A DNA stretch of 64,000 nt from Poriferisodalis sp965226645 (GTDB lineage: Bacteria; Actinomycetota; Acidimicrobiia; Acidimicrobiales; Poriferisodalaceae): assembly GCA_965226645.1 (NCBI GenBank), contig CBDDDL010000004.1, positions 1-64,000 of the forward strand, written 5' to 3'. Under the pieces are notes generated by a model. That model searched no databases and was not told the origin of the DNA. It saw only the letters and a list, made by a program, of their open reading frames with translations. Shown piece after piece: positions 56,019 through 64,000 of the stretch; the stretch's first letter is position 1; each line of letters starts with the position of its first letter. The position numbers and the translations under genes are program-made.

Positions 56019-56202
56019 TCATCGTCTTGCGAACATTGCGTCGATGTCTGCCAGCAGCGGGTCTATGGCGATCTCTCGTCGTGGCAGCATGCGATTCGCC
56101 ATCATTTGAACTGTCGATTCTCGCAGCGGCCGGGGACGTCCGTGACGCCGCTCCAAGGGCTGAGCCGTGGACATCCGACATGCACGTGGCTATCCCACGT
56201 CC

Positions 56203-56946
56203 TTAGCTGATGCTGCGCCCGCCGTCCACGTCGAGGCAGACGCCGGTGAGGAAGCTGGACTCGTCGGAGGCCAGGAACATCACGGCGTTGGCGACGTCGG
56301 TGGGGTCGGTCATGCGGCCCATGGGGATACCGTCGATGATCGACTGCTTCAGCGGATCGGGCAGCGTGTCCTGGCCGGTCGCTCGAACGAAGAAGGCAGT
56401 GTCGGAGGCCACAGGCGCCACGCAGTTGATCCGAATGTCTGGTGCGAACTCCTCAGCCAGACCCCTTGTCAGCACGATCGTGGCTGCTTTCGACGTGTTG
56501 TACGGCGTCAAACCCGGCCGGGGTCGCTTGCCGCCAATCGAGGCTGTGCTCACGATCGAGCTGCCCGGCGGCATGAGCGGTGTGAAGTACTTCACAGCGA
56601 AATAGACGCTGAGGGTGTTGACAGCCCACATGAGGTCGAATTCCTCTGTCGAGATGTCCAAGGTGGATCCCATCCGGTGGGCGAATCCCGCGTTGGCGGC
56701 CACGATGTCGATGCCGCCCCAAGTGTCGGCCATCAGGTTGGCCAGCTCAACGTGAGCGTCCTCGTCGGTGACATCGAGCCGGAACGCCAGCGCCCCTTCG
56801 AGCCCGGACGCCACCTCGTCGGCGCCTTCGATGTCGATATCGGTCACCATCACCTGGGCGCCCCGGGCAGCGAAGCTCTGGCTGATCGCCCGCCCGAAGC
56901 CGGACGCACCGCCGGTCACGATCACCCGCTTGCCGTCAAAACGCAT
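56203..56946 (-). CDS. SDR family oxidoreductase
   Basis: 247 residues from ATG 56946. VIVTGGASGFGRAISQSF, AANAGF in the NNAG position, STASIGGK, YNTSKAATIVLTRGLAEEF with Tyr and Lys, and FLTGVCLDVDGGRSI. Classical NAD(P)-dependent dehydrogenase or ketoreductase. It lies downstream of the CoA-transferase gene on the same strand, 97 bases apart, so they may be co-transcribed and act in the same pathway. Confidence 0.85.
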   Translation of the reverse strand: MRFDGKRVIVTGGASGFGRAISQSFAARGAQVMVTDIDIEGADEVASGLEGALAFRLDVTDEDAHVELANLMADTWGGIDIVAANAGFAHRMGSTLDISTEEFDLMWAVNTLSVYFAVKYFTPLMPPGSSIVSTASIGGKRPRPGLTPYNTSKAATIVLTRGLAEEFAPDIRINCVAPVASDTAFFVRATGQDTLPDPLKQSIIDGIPMGRMTDPTDVANAVMFLASDESSFLTGVCLDVDGGRSIS

Positions 56947-57043
56947 CGTCGCTCCGTTCTGTCGTGAATCGTTCCGCTACGAGCCATTCTCCTGCGAGCG
57001 AATCGTATGTCGGGCTCTCGTGAGCACTCCCGGTGGTCGCCGC

Positions 57044-58231
57044 TCAGGGTGACGCAAGGATGCCTTCGGCTTCGAGGTCGTCGATCGACGCAGCGTCGTA
57101 ACCGACCTCGGCCAGGATCTCGCGACCATGCTCGCCGATGCCGGGCGCAGGGCGCCGGATGCCGGCCGGCGTCTCGGAGAACTGCTCGGGCGGCGGGATG
57201 ACCCGGTACGGACCTGCGACCGGATGCTCGCCAATCGGAAGCTGTTCGATGAGCTCGTCGAGCGTGGCGGCCTCAGTCGCCGGGATCCCGTGCTCTGCGC
57301 AGAATTCCAGCCACTCGGCGGTCGTGCGCTGGGTGAGCACGGACGCGACGTCGCGGTACAGGCTGTCGCTGTGGACGACTCGCTCGATGGGCGTCGCGAA
57401 GCGTTCATCGGATGCGAGATCGGGCCGACCTCCGGCTTCGAAGAGTGCTATGTAGTGGGCCTGGTCGTAGGGGAGGATGTTGATCCAACCGTCGGCGGTC
57501 GGCTGCGGCTTGCGCTCGGGCGTCAGGATGCGGGCATAGCCGGCGTCTGCGACGGGGGGCTCGGAGATCGCGCCCGAGCCGTGCTCGGTGAGCACGAAGG
57601 CCCGCATGACATCGATCATCGGGATCTCGATGCATTGCCCCTGACCGGTGAGGGACCGGTGGTACAGACCGGCAAGCACGGCATTGGCGATTGTTAGGCC
57701 GCAGACCTTGTCGGCGACGAGGCTCGGCAGCAGCATCGGCTCGGCACCCATGCGGCGGAAGAGGTCGCCGATGCCGCTGGCGGACTGGATGATGTCGTCA
57801 TAGGCGGGGGCGTTCGCCTGGTCGCTTGACGACGGGTAACCGTGTGCTCGGCAGAACACGATGTCGTCTCGGACTTCCCGTACCGCTTCGTACTGCAAGC
57901 CGAGCCGGCTCAGCGGACCGGGGCGAAGGTTCGTGATCATCACGTCGCAGGTTGCTGCGATGTCCAGGAATGCTTGGCGGCCACGCGGATGTTTGAGATC
58001 CATTGCGATGCTGCGCTTGTTGCGCAGCAGATTGAGCGAGACGCCCGAAAACCCTTCGGCAGGACCGGACCCCATGGTGCGATTGCGGTCGCCCTTCGCT
58101 GGCTCAACGAAGATGACATCGGCTCCGAGGTCCCCGAGCGTGCGCGTGGCAGCAGGACCCATCAGCACCGATGACAGATCAAGAACCCGGACCCCCGACA
58201 GCGGGCCTGCAGAGGTCTCACCTGTGCTCAT
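57044..58231 (-). CDS. CoA transferase (CaiB/BaiF family)
   Basis: 395 residues from ATG 58231. Class III CoA-transferase: GVRVLDLSSVLMGPAATRTLGDLGADVIFVEP, RNKRSIAMDLKHPRGRQAFLDI, MITNLRPGPLSRLGL and PAYDDIIQSASGIGDL with the catalytic Asp. It activates an organic acid by CoA exchange. Context (aldolase, Rieske oxygenase, SDRs) suggests breakdown of an aromatic or aryl acid. Confidence 0.85.
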   Translation of the reverse strand: MSTGETSAGPLSGVRVLDLSSVLMGPAATRTLGDLGADVIFVEPAKGDRNRTMGSGPAEGFSGVSLNLLRNKRSIAMDLKHPRGRQAFLDIAATCDVMITNLRPGPLSRLGLQYEAVREVRDDIVFCRAHGYPSSSDQANAPAYDDIIQSASGIGDLFRRMGAEPMLLPSLVADKVCGLTIANAVLAGLYHRSLTGQGQCIEIPMIDVMRAFVLTEHGSGAISEPPVADAGYARILTPERKPQPTADGWINILPYDQAHYIALFEAGGRPDLASDERFATPIERVVHSDSLYRDVASVLTQRTTAEWLEFCAEHGIPATEAATLDELIEQLPIGEHPVAGPYRVIPPPEQFSETPAGIRRPAPGIGEHGREILAEVGYDAASIDDLEAEGILASP

Positions 58232-58451
58232 CTGGCTCCCGGTCGTCGACGCCCGCTAAAGGAAAGCACGATTGAGCCCTGAATCCTCTCGAATCCCCGA
58301 CGCCATCGCAGCAGCCGAGACGCTCCTCAACGGTCTCGAATTGCAGCTGGGAAGTGTGCTCCGCGGATTCGAATGACGCGGCGACTTCCGACTCGGACGA
58401 TAGTGCTGAGGTCTGAGCTTCGAGGCGGTGGATCGGATATAGCGTCGGGAT

Positions 58452-59192
58452 GTGTCTGATGGCCTTGATGGGCTTCGGCGTAATGTCGTCGTTGGGTGCC
58501 GGGTGATGGCGCATCGCGGGCTGGTTGAGCACATCTTGGGGCACATCAGCTTGCGGCTCGATGGCAACCGGGCGCTGGTGCGGTGCCGTGGGCCCGAGGA
58601 AGCGGGACTTCGGTTCACGACGCCCGACGACGTGCGTGTCGTCGATCTCGACTCGGGCGAGATCATCGACGACCCCGATGGCAACTACAAGGTGCCGAGC
58701 GAGCTGCCGATTCACATGTCGGTGCTTGCGGCCCGTCCTGACGTTGCCTGTGTGGTGCACGCCCATCCGCCCGATGTCGTGGTGGCCAGCCTTGCGCGCT
58801 TCGCTCTTGAGCCGATCTTCGGCGCTTACGACATCCCGGCGACACACCTCGCCGCCACCGGCATTCCGGTGCACTCGCGGTCAGTCCTGATCCGCACCGA
58901 TGAACTTGCTGCAGAGATGGTGGCGTCGCTCGGCGTCGCTGAGGCGCTGGTGCTCAAGGGGCACGGCGTCGTGACCACTGGTTCAGACGTTGCCGAGGCG
59001 GTGCTGCGTGCGCTGCAAGTCGACACCCTCGCGCGGGTGCACCTGCGGGTTCGCAAGGCGGGAGCGATCCCCGATGCGACACCAGACGACGATCTGGCCG
59101 AGCTCCCGGACCTCGGCGGGGCCTTCAACCGTGAGACGCTGTGGCGGCACCACCTGGCGGCCCTGGACCAGGACGGATTTGGGCTGAACTAG
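58452..59192 (+). CDS. Class II aldolase/adducin family protein
   Basis: 246 residues from GTG 58452. GLVEHILGHISLRL, the SELPIHM Glu, VVHAHPPDVV with two zinc His and LVLKGHGVV with the third His form the class II aldolase metal site (L-fuculose-phosphate aldolase-like). It is 17 bases before the Rieske gene on the same strand, suggesting co-transcription. It probably cleaves a C-C bond or decarboxylates a ring-opened intermediate. Confidence 0.82.
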   Translation: MSDGLDGLRRNVVVGCRVMAHRGLVEHILGHISLRLDGNRALVRCRGPEEAGLRFTTPDDVRVVDLDSGEIIDDPDGNYKVPSELPIHMSVLAARPDVACVVHAHPPDVVVASLARFALEPIFGAYDIPATHLAATGIPVHSRSVLIRTDELAAEMVASLGVAEALVLKGHGVVTTGSDVAEAVLRALQVDTLARVHLRVRKAGAIPDATPDDDLAELPDLGGAFNRETLWRHHLAALDQDGFGLN

Positions 59193-59209
59193 GGCACGAG
59201 GGAGGACCC

Positions 59210-60580
59210 ATGGAGATCGACGAGATCACCGCTTCGGTGCGTCAGGGCCTCATTCCTGCCTACCTGTACAACGACGCCGAGGTGTTCGAGCTGGAAAAGT
59301 CTCGGCTGTTCGGCAGGTCGTGGAACTTCCTGGCGCACGAGTCCGAGATCGCCCGGCCGAACGACTACGTCGTCCGAAACATCTTGGACAATTCGTTCCT
59401 GGTGACCCGCGACGGCGACGGGCAGATCCATGTGATGTTCAACATGTGCGTCCACCGGGGCATGCAGGTCTGCCGTGCCGAACGCGGCAGCGCCCGGACA
59501 TTCCGGTGCCCGTACCACGCATGGACGTATCGCAACGACGGCCAGCTCGCCGGGCTGCCGTTCCATGCCGACGCCTACGGCGGCGACGCGGGGTTCATCA
59601 AGGAAGGTCAGGCACTCCTGCCGGCCCCGTCGATCGCGGTTCGGAACGGGATGATCTTTGCGAGTCTCGACCCGGACGCCCCCGACTTCGAGACCTGGCT
59701 GGAGGATTTTGCGTTCTACCTCGACTTCTACACCGGCCAGAGCGCTGCGGGGATGGAGTTCCGCGGCCCGCAACGCTGGCGCATTGAGGCGAACTGGAAG
59801 ATCGGCGCTGAGAACTTCATGGGCGACAGCTACCACACGCCTCACACCCACGCGAGCGTGGTCGACATCGAGCTCTTCGGCGAACCGAAGCCCTACAAAC
59901 GCAAAGAGGGCGTGCTGTGGCACGCGGGACCTGGCGGCGGCACCACCTACAAGCTGCCGGCCGGCAGCGGGTTCAGGTCCGGACTGCAGTACGTCGGCTA
60001 TCCCGACGAGATGATCGACCGCATGGGGGAGCAGCTGAGCGCCCCTCAACGTGCGCTGGCAGGGGAGTCAGGCTTCATGCCGTCCGCGGCGACGCTGTTC
60101 CCGAACCTGAGCTTCGTCCACAACTGGCCCCAGACCGACGGCGAGGGGCGGATCACACCGTTTATCTCGGTGCGTCTGTGGCAGCCCGTCGGACCGGCCG
60201 AGACCGAAGTGTACTCGTGGTTCTGCGTGGCGGCTGACGCGCCGGACGACTACAAGGCCGCGTCGTACAAGGCATACCTGATGTGCTTCGGGTCGTCGGG
60301 CATGTTCGAGCAGGACGATGTCGAGAACTGGGTGTCGATCACGACCATGGCGCGAGGGTCGATGGCACGAAACCTGCTCCTCAACAACCGCATGGGCCTG
60401 ACACTCGACGGGGATCCGATCGTTCAGCAATTCGAGGGCTTCCGTGGTCCCGGCACGGCGTACCAGGGCTTCGGCGAGCACAACCAACGCCACTGGTTCT
60501 CGATGTGGGCTGACCTGGTCTCCCGGCCGGCACCCGAACGCGAGATGATCGCCTTCGGCATGGGGGAGGCGCCCGCATGA
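59210..60580 (+). CDS. Rieske non-haem iron ring-hydroxylating oxygenase, alpha subunit
   Basis: 456 residues from ATG 59210 with GGGAGGA upstream. Rieske 2Fe-2S site: C80-x-H82 (MCVHRG) and C100-x2-H103 (CPYHAW). Catalytic iron ligands in ENFMGDSYHTPHTH: H208, H213 and probably a later Asp; D205 bridges the two centres. It adds molecular oxygen to an aromatic ring. Its ATG-TGA overlap with the beta subunit gene is four bases. No ferredoxin or reductase gene is seen nearby, so electron donors come from elsewhere. Confidence 0.9.
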   Translation: MEIDEITASVRQGLIPAYLYNDAEVFELEKSRLFGRSWNFLAHESEIARPNDYVVRNILDNSFLVTRDGDGQIHVMFNMCVHRGMQVCRAERGSARTFRCPYHAWTYRNDGQLAGLPFHADAYGGDAGFIKEGQALLPAPSIAVRNGMIFASLDPDAPDFETWLEDFAFYLDFYTGQSAAGMEFRGPQRWRIEANWKIGAENFMGDSYHTPHTHASVVDIELFGEPKPYKRKEGVLWHAGPGGGTTYKLPAGSGFRSGLQYVGYPDEMIDRMGEQLSAPQRALAGESGFMPSAATLFPNLSFVHNWPQTDGEGRITPFISVRLWQPVGPAETEVYSWFCVAADAPDDYKAASYKAYLMCFGSSGMFEQDDVENWVSITTMARGSMARNLLLNNRMGLTLDGDPIVQQFEGFRGPGTAYQGFGEHNQRHWFSMWADLVSRPAPEREMIAFGMGEAPA

Positions 60581-61107
60581 GTTCGCAGCGGGCCCGGGCC
60601 CCGCTGCCATACGGCGACCTGCGGCACCAGTCCGCTGCGCAATTCCTGGTGGAGGAAGCGCACCTTCTAGACAGCGCCGACTTCGAGGGATGGCTCGGGC
60701 TCATGGATCCGCAAATCCGATACCGGATGCCCGTGCGAGTGACGGCCGTCAAGGCAACCGACGAGGCCGATGTGCAGACGATGGACCACTTCGACGAGGA
60801 CTGGTACTCGTTGTCCAAGCGTGTGCAGCGCTTCCAGACCGATTACGCGTGGACCGAGGATCCCCAGAGTCGGATTCGCCACCACATCTCCAACGTCCGG
60901 ACCTTCGAGGGCGACGGCGAGGAGCTGATCGTGGAGTCGGCAGTGCTGCTGTACCGCTCACGTGGCGACCGGACAGCACCGAGCTTGCTGTCCGCCGGCC
61001 GGACCGACGTCTTGGTGCCGTCCCCGAACGGGTTGCGCATGCGCTCGAGAGACATCGAGATCGATGAATCGGTCCTGCGCACCCAGAACCTGGCCATCTT
61101 CTTGTGA
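60577..61107 (+). CDS. Ring-hydroxylating dioxygenase beta subunit
   Basis: 176 residues, starting inside the alpha subunit stop (ATGA). SnoaL/NTF2-like fold: HQSAAQFLVEEAHLLDSADFEGWLGLMDPQIRYRMPVRVTA, then DFDEDWYSLSKRVQRFQTDYAW and RIRHHISNVR. Structural partner of the alpha subunit in an alpha3-beta3 oxygenase. Translational coupling gives equal amounts. Confidence 0.88.
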   Translation: MSSQRARAPLPYGDLRHQSAAQFLVEEAHLLDSADFEGWLGLMDPQIRYRMPVRVTAVKATDEADVQTMDHFDEDWYSLSKRVQRFQTDYAWTEDPQSRIRHHISNVRTFEGDGEELIVESAVLLYRSRGDRTAPSLLSAGRTDVLVPSPNGLRMRSRDIEIDESVLRTQNLAIFL

Positions 61108-61117
61108 GGTTCTTGCA

Positions 61118-61894
61118 GTGAGCAAACTGGCCGGCAAGCGGGCTCTGATCATCGGGGCGGGGTCGGGAATCGGCCGGGGCGTGCATCACGCCTTCTTGGC
61201 CGAGGGAGCCAGCGTCGGCACGCTGGAGATCGATCCGCTCAAGTGTGAGGCGCTGGCCGAGGCGTCGGATGGGCCTGTCATCTGCGGCGATGCCACGAGC
61301 GCGGACGACAACGACGCCGCTGTGGCGGCGATGCTCGACACCTTCGGGGGCATCGACACGCTGGTCAGCTGCGTCGGGCTGTTCGACTACTACCTCGGGC
61401 TGGCTGAGCTTCCCGAAGACGTCCTCGATGAGGCGTTTACCGAGATCATGGACGTCAACGTGCGTTCCATGTTGCTGGCGGTCCGGGCCAGCATCGAGCC
61501 CCTGCGGGAGAGCCGGGGTTCGGTGATCCTGACTGGTTCGACCACCAGCTTCACGCCCGGACGCGGGGGAATCCTGTACGTCGCCAGCAAGTTCGCCGTG
61601 CGCGGTTGCGTGGTGTCGCTAGCACATGAACTAGCTCCCGAAATCCGGGTAAACGGAGTTGCCCCAGGTGGCACTCACGGCACTGACCTGCGGGGCCTGC
61701 ATTCACTGGGGCTCCACGATCGATCGCTCGGATCCGAACCGGACCGTGTCGAGTCGATCCGTCGGCGCAGCCCGCTCGACGTCGCCCTCGGCCCGGCGGA
61801 TCACGCCGAGAGCTACGTGTTCCTCGCATCGGATGCGTCACGTGGCATGACCGGTCGCTTCATCCACAGCGACGGCGGCACCAACATCGCATAG
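61118..61894 (+). CDS. cis-Dihydrodiol dehydrogenase-like SDR
   Basis: 258 residues from GTG 61118, 10 bases after the beta subunit gene. ALIIGAGSGIGRGVHHAFLAEGA, LVSCVGLFDYYLGLAELPEDVLDEAFTEIMDVNVRSMLL, TGSTTSFTPGRGGILYVASK (Tyr, Lys) and RVNGVAPGGTHGTDLRG. The LFDYY and PGG(T)-TDL features match BphB/HcaB-type enzymes that oxidise cis-diols to catechols with NAD. Fits the adjacent Rieske oxygenase. Confidence 0.85.
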   Translation: MSKLAGKRALIIGAGSGIGRGVHHAFLAEGASVGTLEIDPLKCEALAEASDGPVICGDATSADDNDAAVAAMLDTFGGIDTLVSCVGLFDYYLGLAELPEDVLDEAFTEIMDVNVRSMLLAVRASIEPLRESRGSVILTGSTTSFTPGRGGILYVASKFAVRGCVVSLAHELAPEIRVNGVAPGGTHGTDLRGLHSLGLHDRSLGSEPDRVESIRRRSPLDVALGPADHAESYVFLASDASRGMTGRFIHSDGGTNIA

Positions 61895-61918
61895 TGAGCG
61901 GCATGGAGGGGTCACGGC

Positions 61919-62095
61919 TTGGATCGCGCCGCCGCAGGGGTCAAAGCGGCTCGCCTGGCCCGACCGGTCCGAGTAGACCGGAACGTCGGCGCTACGCATC
62001 TCAAGGTCTACGCGGCCGGCGATTCGCCAGCCGAGATCGTGGCGCTCATGCGCAGGTGGCTCGACACCGTCGGTCCGGCCGTCGAGGGCGCCTGA
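61919..62095 (+). pseudogene. Short ORF, possible gene remnant
   Basis: A frame from TTG 61919 encodes about 58 residues (ending DRNVGATHLKVYAAGDSPAE, then IVALMRRWLDTVG and a stop at 62095). The helical C-terminal half looks protein-like, but no start codon or family is recognised. It may be the tail of a lost gene. Confidence 0.3.
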
Positions 62096-62099
62096 GGGC

Positions 62100-62759
62100 T
62101 CAGGTTTCTGGCCTCATCCCCCACACCGCAACTCGAACGGCGTCTTCGAGCTGGGTCACCATCTCGTCGTAGGCGATCCTGTCCGTGACGAGCCGCCGCA
62201 TGAGGACCTGCCAGAGCGAATAGAGGTTGAAGGCCAGCGTGTACTTGGGGACCTCGGGATCGAGCATGCCGTTCGCACTTGCGTCGTCGAGCAGCGAGGC
62301 GAGTCGCTTGGAGAACCAGTCAGTAAATGCCTCGGTACCGGCACGCCCAGAGGTGCTCACGTAGGGGAGCTCCTTTAAGAACGATCGAGCCAGCCGGCGA
62401 TCCGCTTCGTGGTGGTCGGTGACGTGGAGCAGAAGCGTCATGATCTGATCGACCACACTCGCCGACCGGTCGACGAGCTCGAACGCTTCGGTCCACGTCT
62501 CGCCTGCCACGTTGACAAACGCGCTGATCAGCAACTCCTCTTTCGACTCGACGTAGAGATAGAGCGTGCCTGCGCCAATTCCTGCGGCTGTAGCGATCTC
62601 GGCGGTGGTGGTGTCCTCGAAGCCCTTTTCTTGGAAGAGGGCGGTAGCAGCGGCAACGATGCGACGCTGCTTGTCCAGCTTGTTGCGCTCACGCTTGCCC
62701 ATTTCGGTGACGTCGAGGTCGGAATCCTCGCCGAGAATTGGGTCACCCGTGATCGACAT
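62100..62759 (-). CDS. TetR-family transcriptional regulator
   Basis: 219 residues from ATG 62759; ATG at residue 20 is an alternative start. N-terminal TetR HTH: KQRRIVAAATALFQEKGFEDTTTAEIATAAGIGAGTLYLYVESKEELL. The C-terminal ligand domain is all helical (residues 80-215). It lies at the end of the oxygenase cluster and may repress it until the aromatic substrate or its CoA ester appears; no operator was found. Confidence 0.85.
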   Translation of the reverse strand: MSITGDPILGEDSDLDVTEMGKRERNKLDKQRRIVAAATALFQEKGFEDTTTAEIATAAGIGAGTLYLYVESKEELLISAFVNVAGETWTEAFELVDRSASVVDQIMTLLLHVTDHHEADRRLARSFLKELPYVSTSGRAGTEAFTDWFSKRLASLLDDASANGMLDPEVPKYTLAFNLYSLWQVLMRRLVTDRIAYDEMVTQLEDAVRVAVWGMRPET

Positions 62760-62922
62760 TGCCAGCCAACGCTAGCGACGCTGGTAACACCGGAATTCCG
62801 AGGCGCGCACGGTCCAGAGTGCCTCTCGTCCGGTCAGTTTTCTGCCACGAGGGCAATTCCGCAATCGACGGGCAGCACGTGGGAGTGAACGAAGCCGTCC
62901 GTCGACTTGCTGTGCCGGGGAC

Positions 62923-63876
62923 CTACCGCTCCTCGAGCTGCTGTTCGATCTGGTCCAGCACCTCGTAACAACCGAGCACGTCAGCGACGCTGGCATTGGG
63001 CTGACGGCCATCGGTGATGGCGGCGATGAACTCGCGGTCTTGGAGCTCGATGCCGTCCATCGAGACATCGACATCTGAGACGTCGATCGGCACCTCGTTG
63101 CCGTCGACGAGGTCGTCGTAGCGGGCGATGTATGTCCCGGTGTCACCGATGTAGCGGAAGAACGTTCCCAAGGGGCCGTCGTTGTTGAACGACAGGGCGA
63201 ACGTGAGCAGCTGGCCGGCCTCAGTCTTTAGCTGGATCGAAAGGTCCATGGCGATGCCCAGCTCGGGATGGATGGGGCCAGCGAGGGCTTGTGCGGCAAC
63301 GATCGGCGAGCCTGTCTGGTAGCTGAACAGGTCCACGGTGTGTGCCGCGTGGTGCCACAGCAAGTGGTCAGTCCAGCTCCGCGGCTCGCCCAGTGCGTTG
63401 ATGTTCGTGCGGCGGAAGAAGAACGTCTGGACGTCCATGTGCTGGATTGCGAATTCGCCTTCGGTGATACGACGCCGCACCCACTGATGGCTGGGATTGA
63501 AGCGGCGGGTGTGGCCGCACATGGCGACGAGGCCGCTCGCCTGCTGTGCCTTGACGACCGCTCGTCCGTCGGCAAGGTTGTCGCACAGCGGGATCTCCAC
63601 CTCGACGTGCTTGCCGGCCTCCAGGCACGCAATCGCCTGGCGAGCATGCATCGGGGTCGGGGTGGCGAGGATGACGGCGTCGACATCACCGCGGCCGAGG
63701 ATGTCGTCGAGGTCGGCGGCCACGTGAGGGATGCCGCGAGCTTCAGCCACCCTGCGTGCGTTGGACTCGACGGGGTCGATGATGGCGACGACCGCAGCGT
63801 TCTCGATGCTCGTGAGGCCGTCGAGATGCTTGTTGCCGAATGCGCCTGCACCAGCGACCGCGATGTTGATGGTCAC
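62923..63876 (-). CDS. Gfo/Idh/MocA-family oxidoreductase
   Basis: 317 residues from GTG 63876. Rossmann N-terminus INIAVAGAGAFGNKHLDGL, VDAVILATPTPMHARQAIACLEAGKHVEVEIPL (EKP-like motif as EIPL, lacking the usual Lys) and a C-terminal domain with HHAAHTVDLFSYQTG, the likely catalytic His region. Family members are NAD(P)-dependent sugar or sugar-acid dehydrogenases, but EKP Lys replacement suggests a changed reaction. Its start overlaps the preceding gene by four bases. Confidence 0.78.
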   Translation of the reverse strand: MTINIAVAGAGAFGNKHLDGLTSIENAAVVAIIDPVESNARRVAEARGIPHVAADLDDILGRGDVDAVILATPTPMHARQAIACLEAGKHVEVEIPLCDNLADGRAVVKAQQASGLVAMCGHTRRFNPSHQWVRRRITEGEFAIQHMDVQTFFFRRTNINALGEPRSWTDHLLWHHAAHTVDLFSYQTGSPIVAAQALAGPIHPELGIAMDLSIQLKTEAGQLLTFALSFNNDGPLGTFFRYIGDTGTYIARYDDLVDGNEVPIDVSDVDVSMDGIELQDREFIAAITDGRQPNASVADVLGCYEVLDQIEQQLEER

Positions 63877-64000
63877 GGGCGCTCCTCGAGGATCAGTTGA
63901 CCGACCGCGGTGTTGCTCGCCGGCACGTGATACAGGCGATGGGCGACTGAGGGTGCAGGATGGCCAGCACCGCCGGCGACATCACCACAGTCGGCCATCG
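63873..64000 (-). CDS. Partial CDS at the window edge (C-terminus)
   Basis: Last ~41 codons of a reverse-strand gene ending RLYHVPASNTAVGQLILEERP and TGA, overlapping the Gfo/Idh start (GTGA). Too short to name. The overlap suggests the two are one operon. Confidence 0.45.
   Translation of the reverse strand, partial: MADCGDVAGGAGHPAPSVAHRLYHVPASNTAVGQLILEERP

Noticed and set aside
56019..56202. Short reverse-strand ORF near 56020-56105
   Set aside because: About 28 codons, no family match; may be a tail of a lost gene, not enough to annotate.

Overview
The window is high-GC DNA with actinobacterial traits: GTG starts, several apparently leaderless genes, a furA-katG pair, luciferase-like (LLM) oxidoreductases, many SDR, acyl-CoA and CoA-transferase genes, and a tmRNA whose tag ends LVLAA. 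The mix of catabolic genes with a DMSP-lyase-like cupin suggests a free-living or host-associated (for example marine) actinobacterium, perhaps an Acidimicrobiia relative. That placement is inference, because no rRNA is present.

Layout. 1-4.7 kb is mobile: an IS30 end remnant, a small HTH gene, and a two-gene unit pairing a degenerate tyrosine-recombinase-like protein with a DDE transposase. 4.9-19.9 kb is ordinary chromosome: ssrA, prmA, an SDR, an ABC ATPase, a PhyH-type dioxygenase, rarA, a VOC protein, class I fumarase, a PGPGW membrane protein, an MBL hydrolase, an acyl-CoA dehydrogenase, a peptide-type binding lipoprotein, a tyrosine phosphatase and a quinone oxidoreductase. 19.96-29.6 kb is an insertion-sequence sink. 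An IS3 element sits inside an IS1380, which sits inside a decayed IS1380 (three levels, two with target duplications). Then come an orphan repeat protein, a CopG-type antitoxin cut by an IS30, and a frameshifted IS110. 29.6-37.6 kb holds gene remnants, a ParDE pair, a MerR-CopA copper system, SDRs and a DMSP-lyase-like cupin. 37.6-44.8 kb holds an FtsX/MacB-type exporter, a PadR regulator, an odd ABC ATPase, FurA and KatG. 44.8-56 kb is a catabolic stretch ending in a hicAB locus. 56.2-63.9 kb is an aromatic or aryl-acid type degradation cluster (SDR, CoA transferase, class II aldolase, Rieske alpha and beta, diol dehydrogenase, TetR, Gfo/Idh).

The most notable finding is at 47.7-50.5 kb. Two neighbouring convergent genes carry in-frame TGA codons exactly where their families have active-site cysteines. 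The first is a linalool dehydratase/isomerase-like gene with TGA at both cysteines of the C-E-x7-C motif, 9 codons apart. The second is a redoxin whose WCPPC motif reads W-TGA-P-P-C. In both, a short perfect hairpin with a GGUC apical loop lies about 18-20 nt after the TGA, as in bacterial SECIS elements; in the first gene GGUCU falls at the same positions (22-26) as in E. coli fdhF. TGA is an ordinary stop elsewhere in the window, so local recoding to selenocysteine is the best reading. No sel genes are in the window, so this needs a genome check.

Genes that appear to work together: merR with copA; furA with katG; padR with the ABC exporter; parD with parE; hicA with hicB; and the Rieske oxygenase with its diol dehydrogenase, CoA transferase and aldolase.
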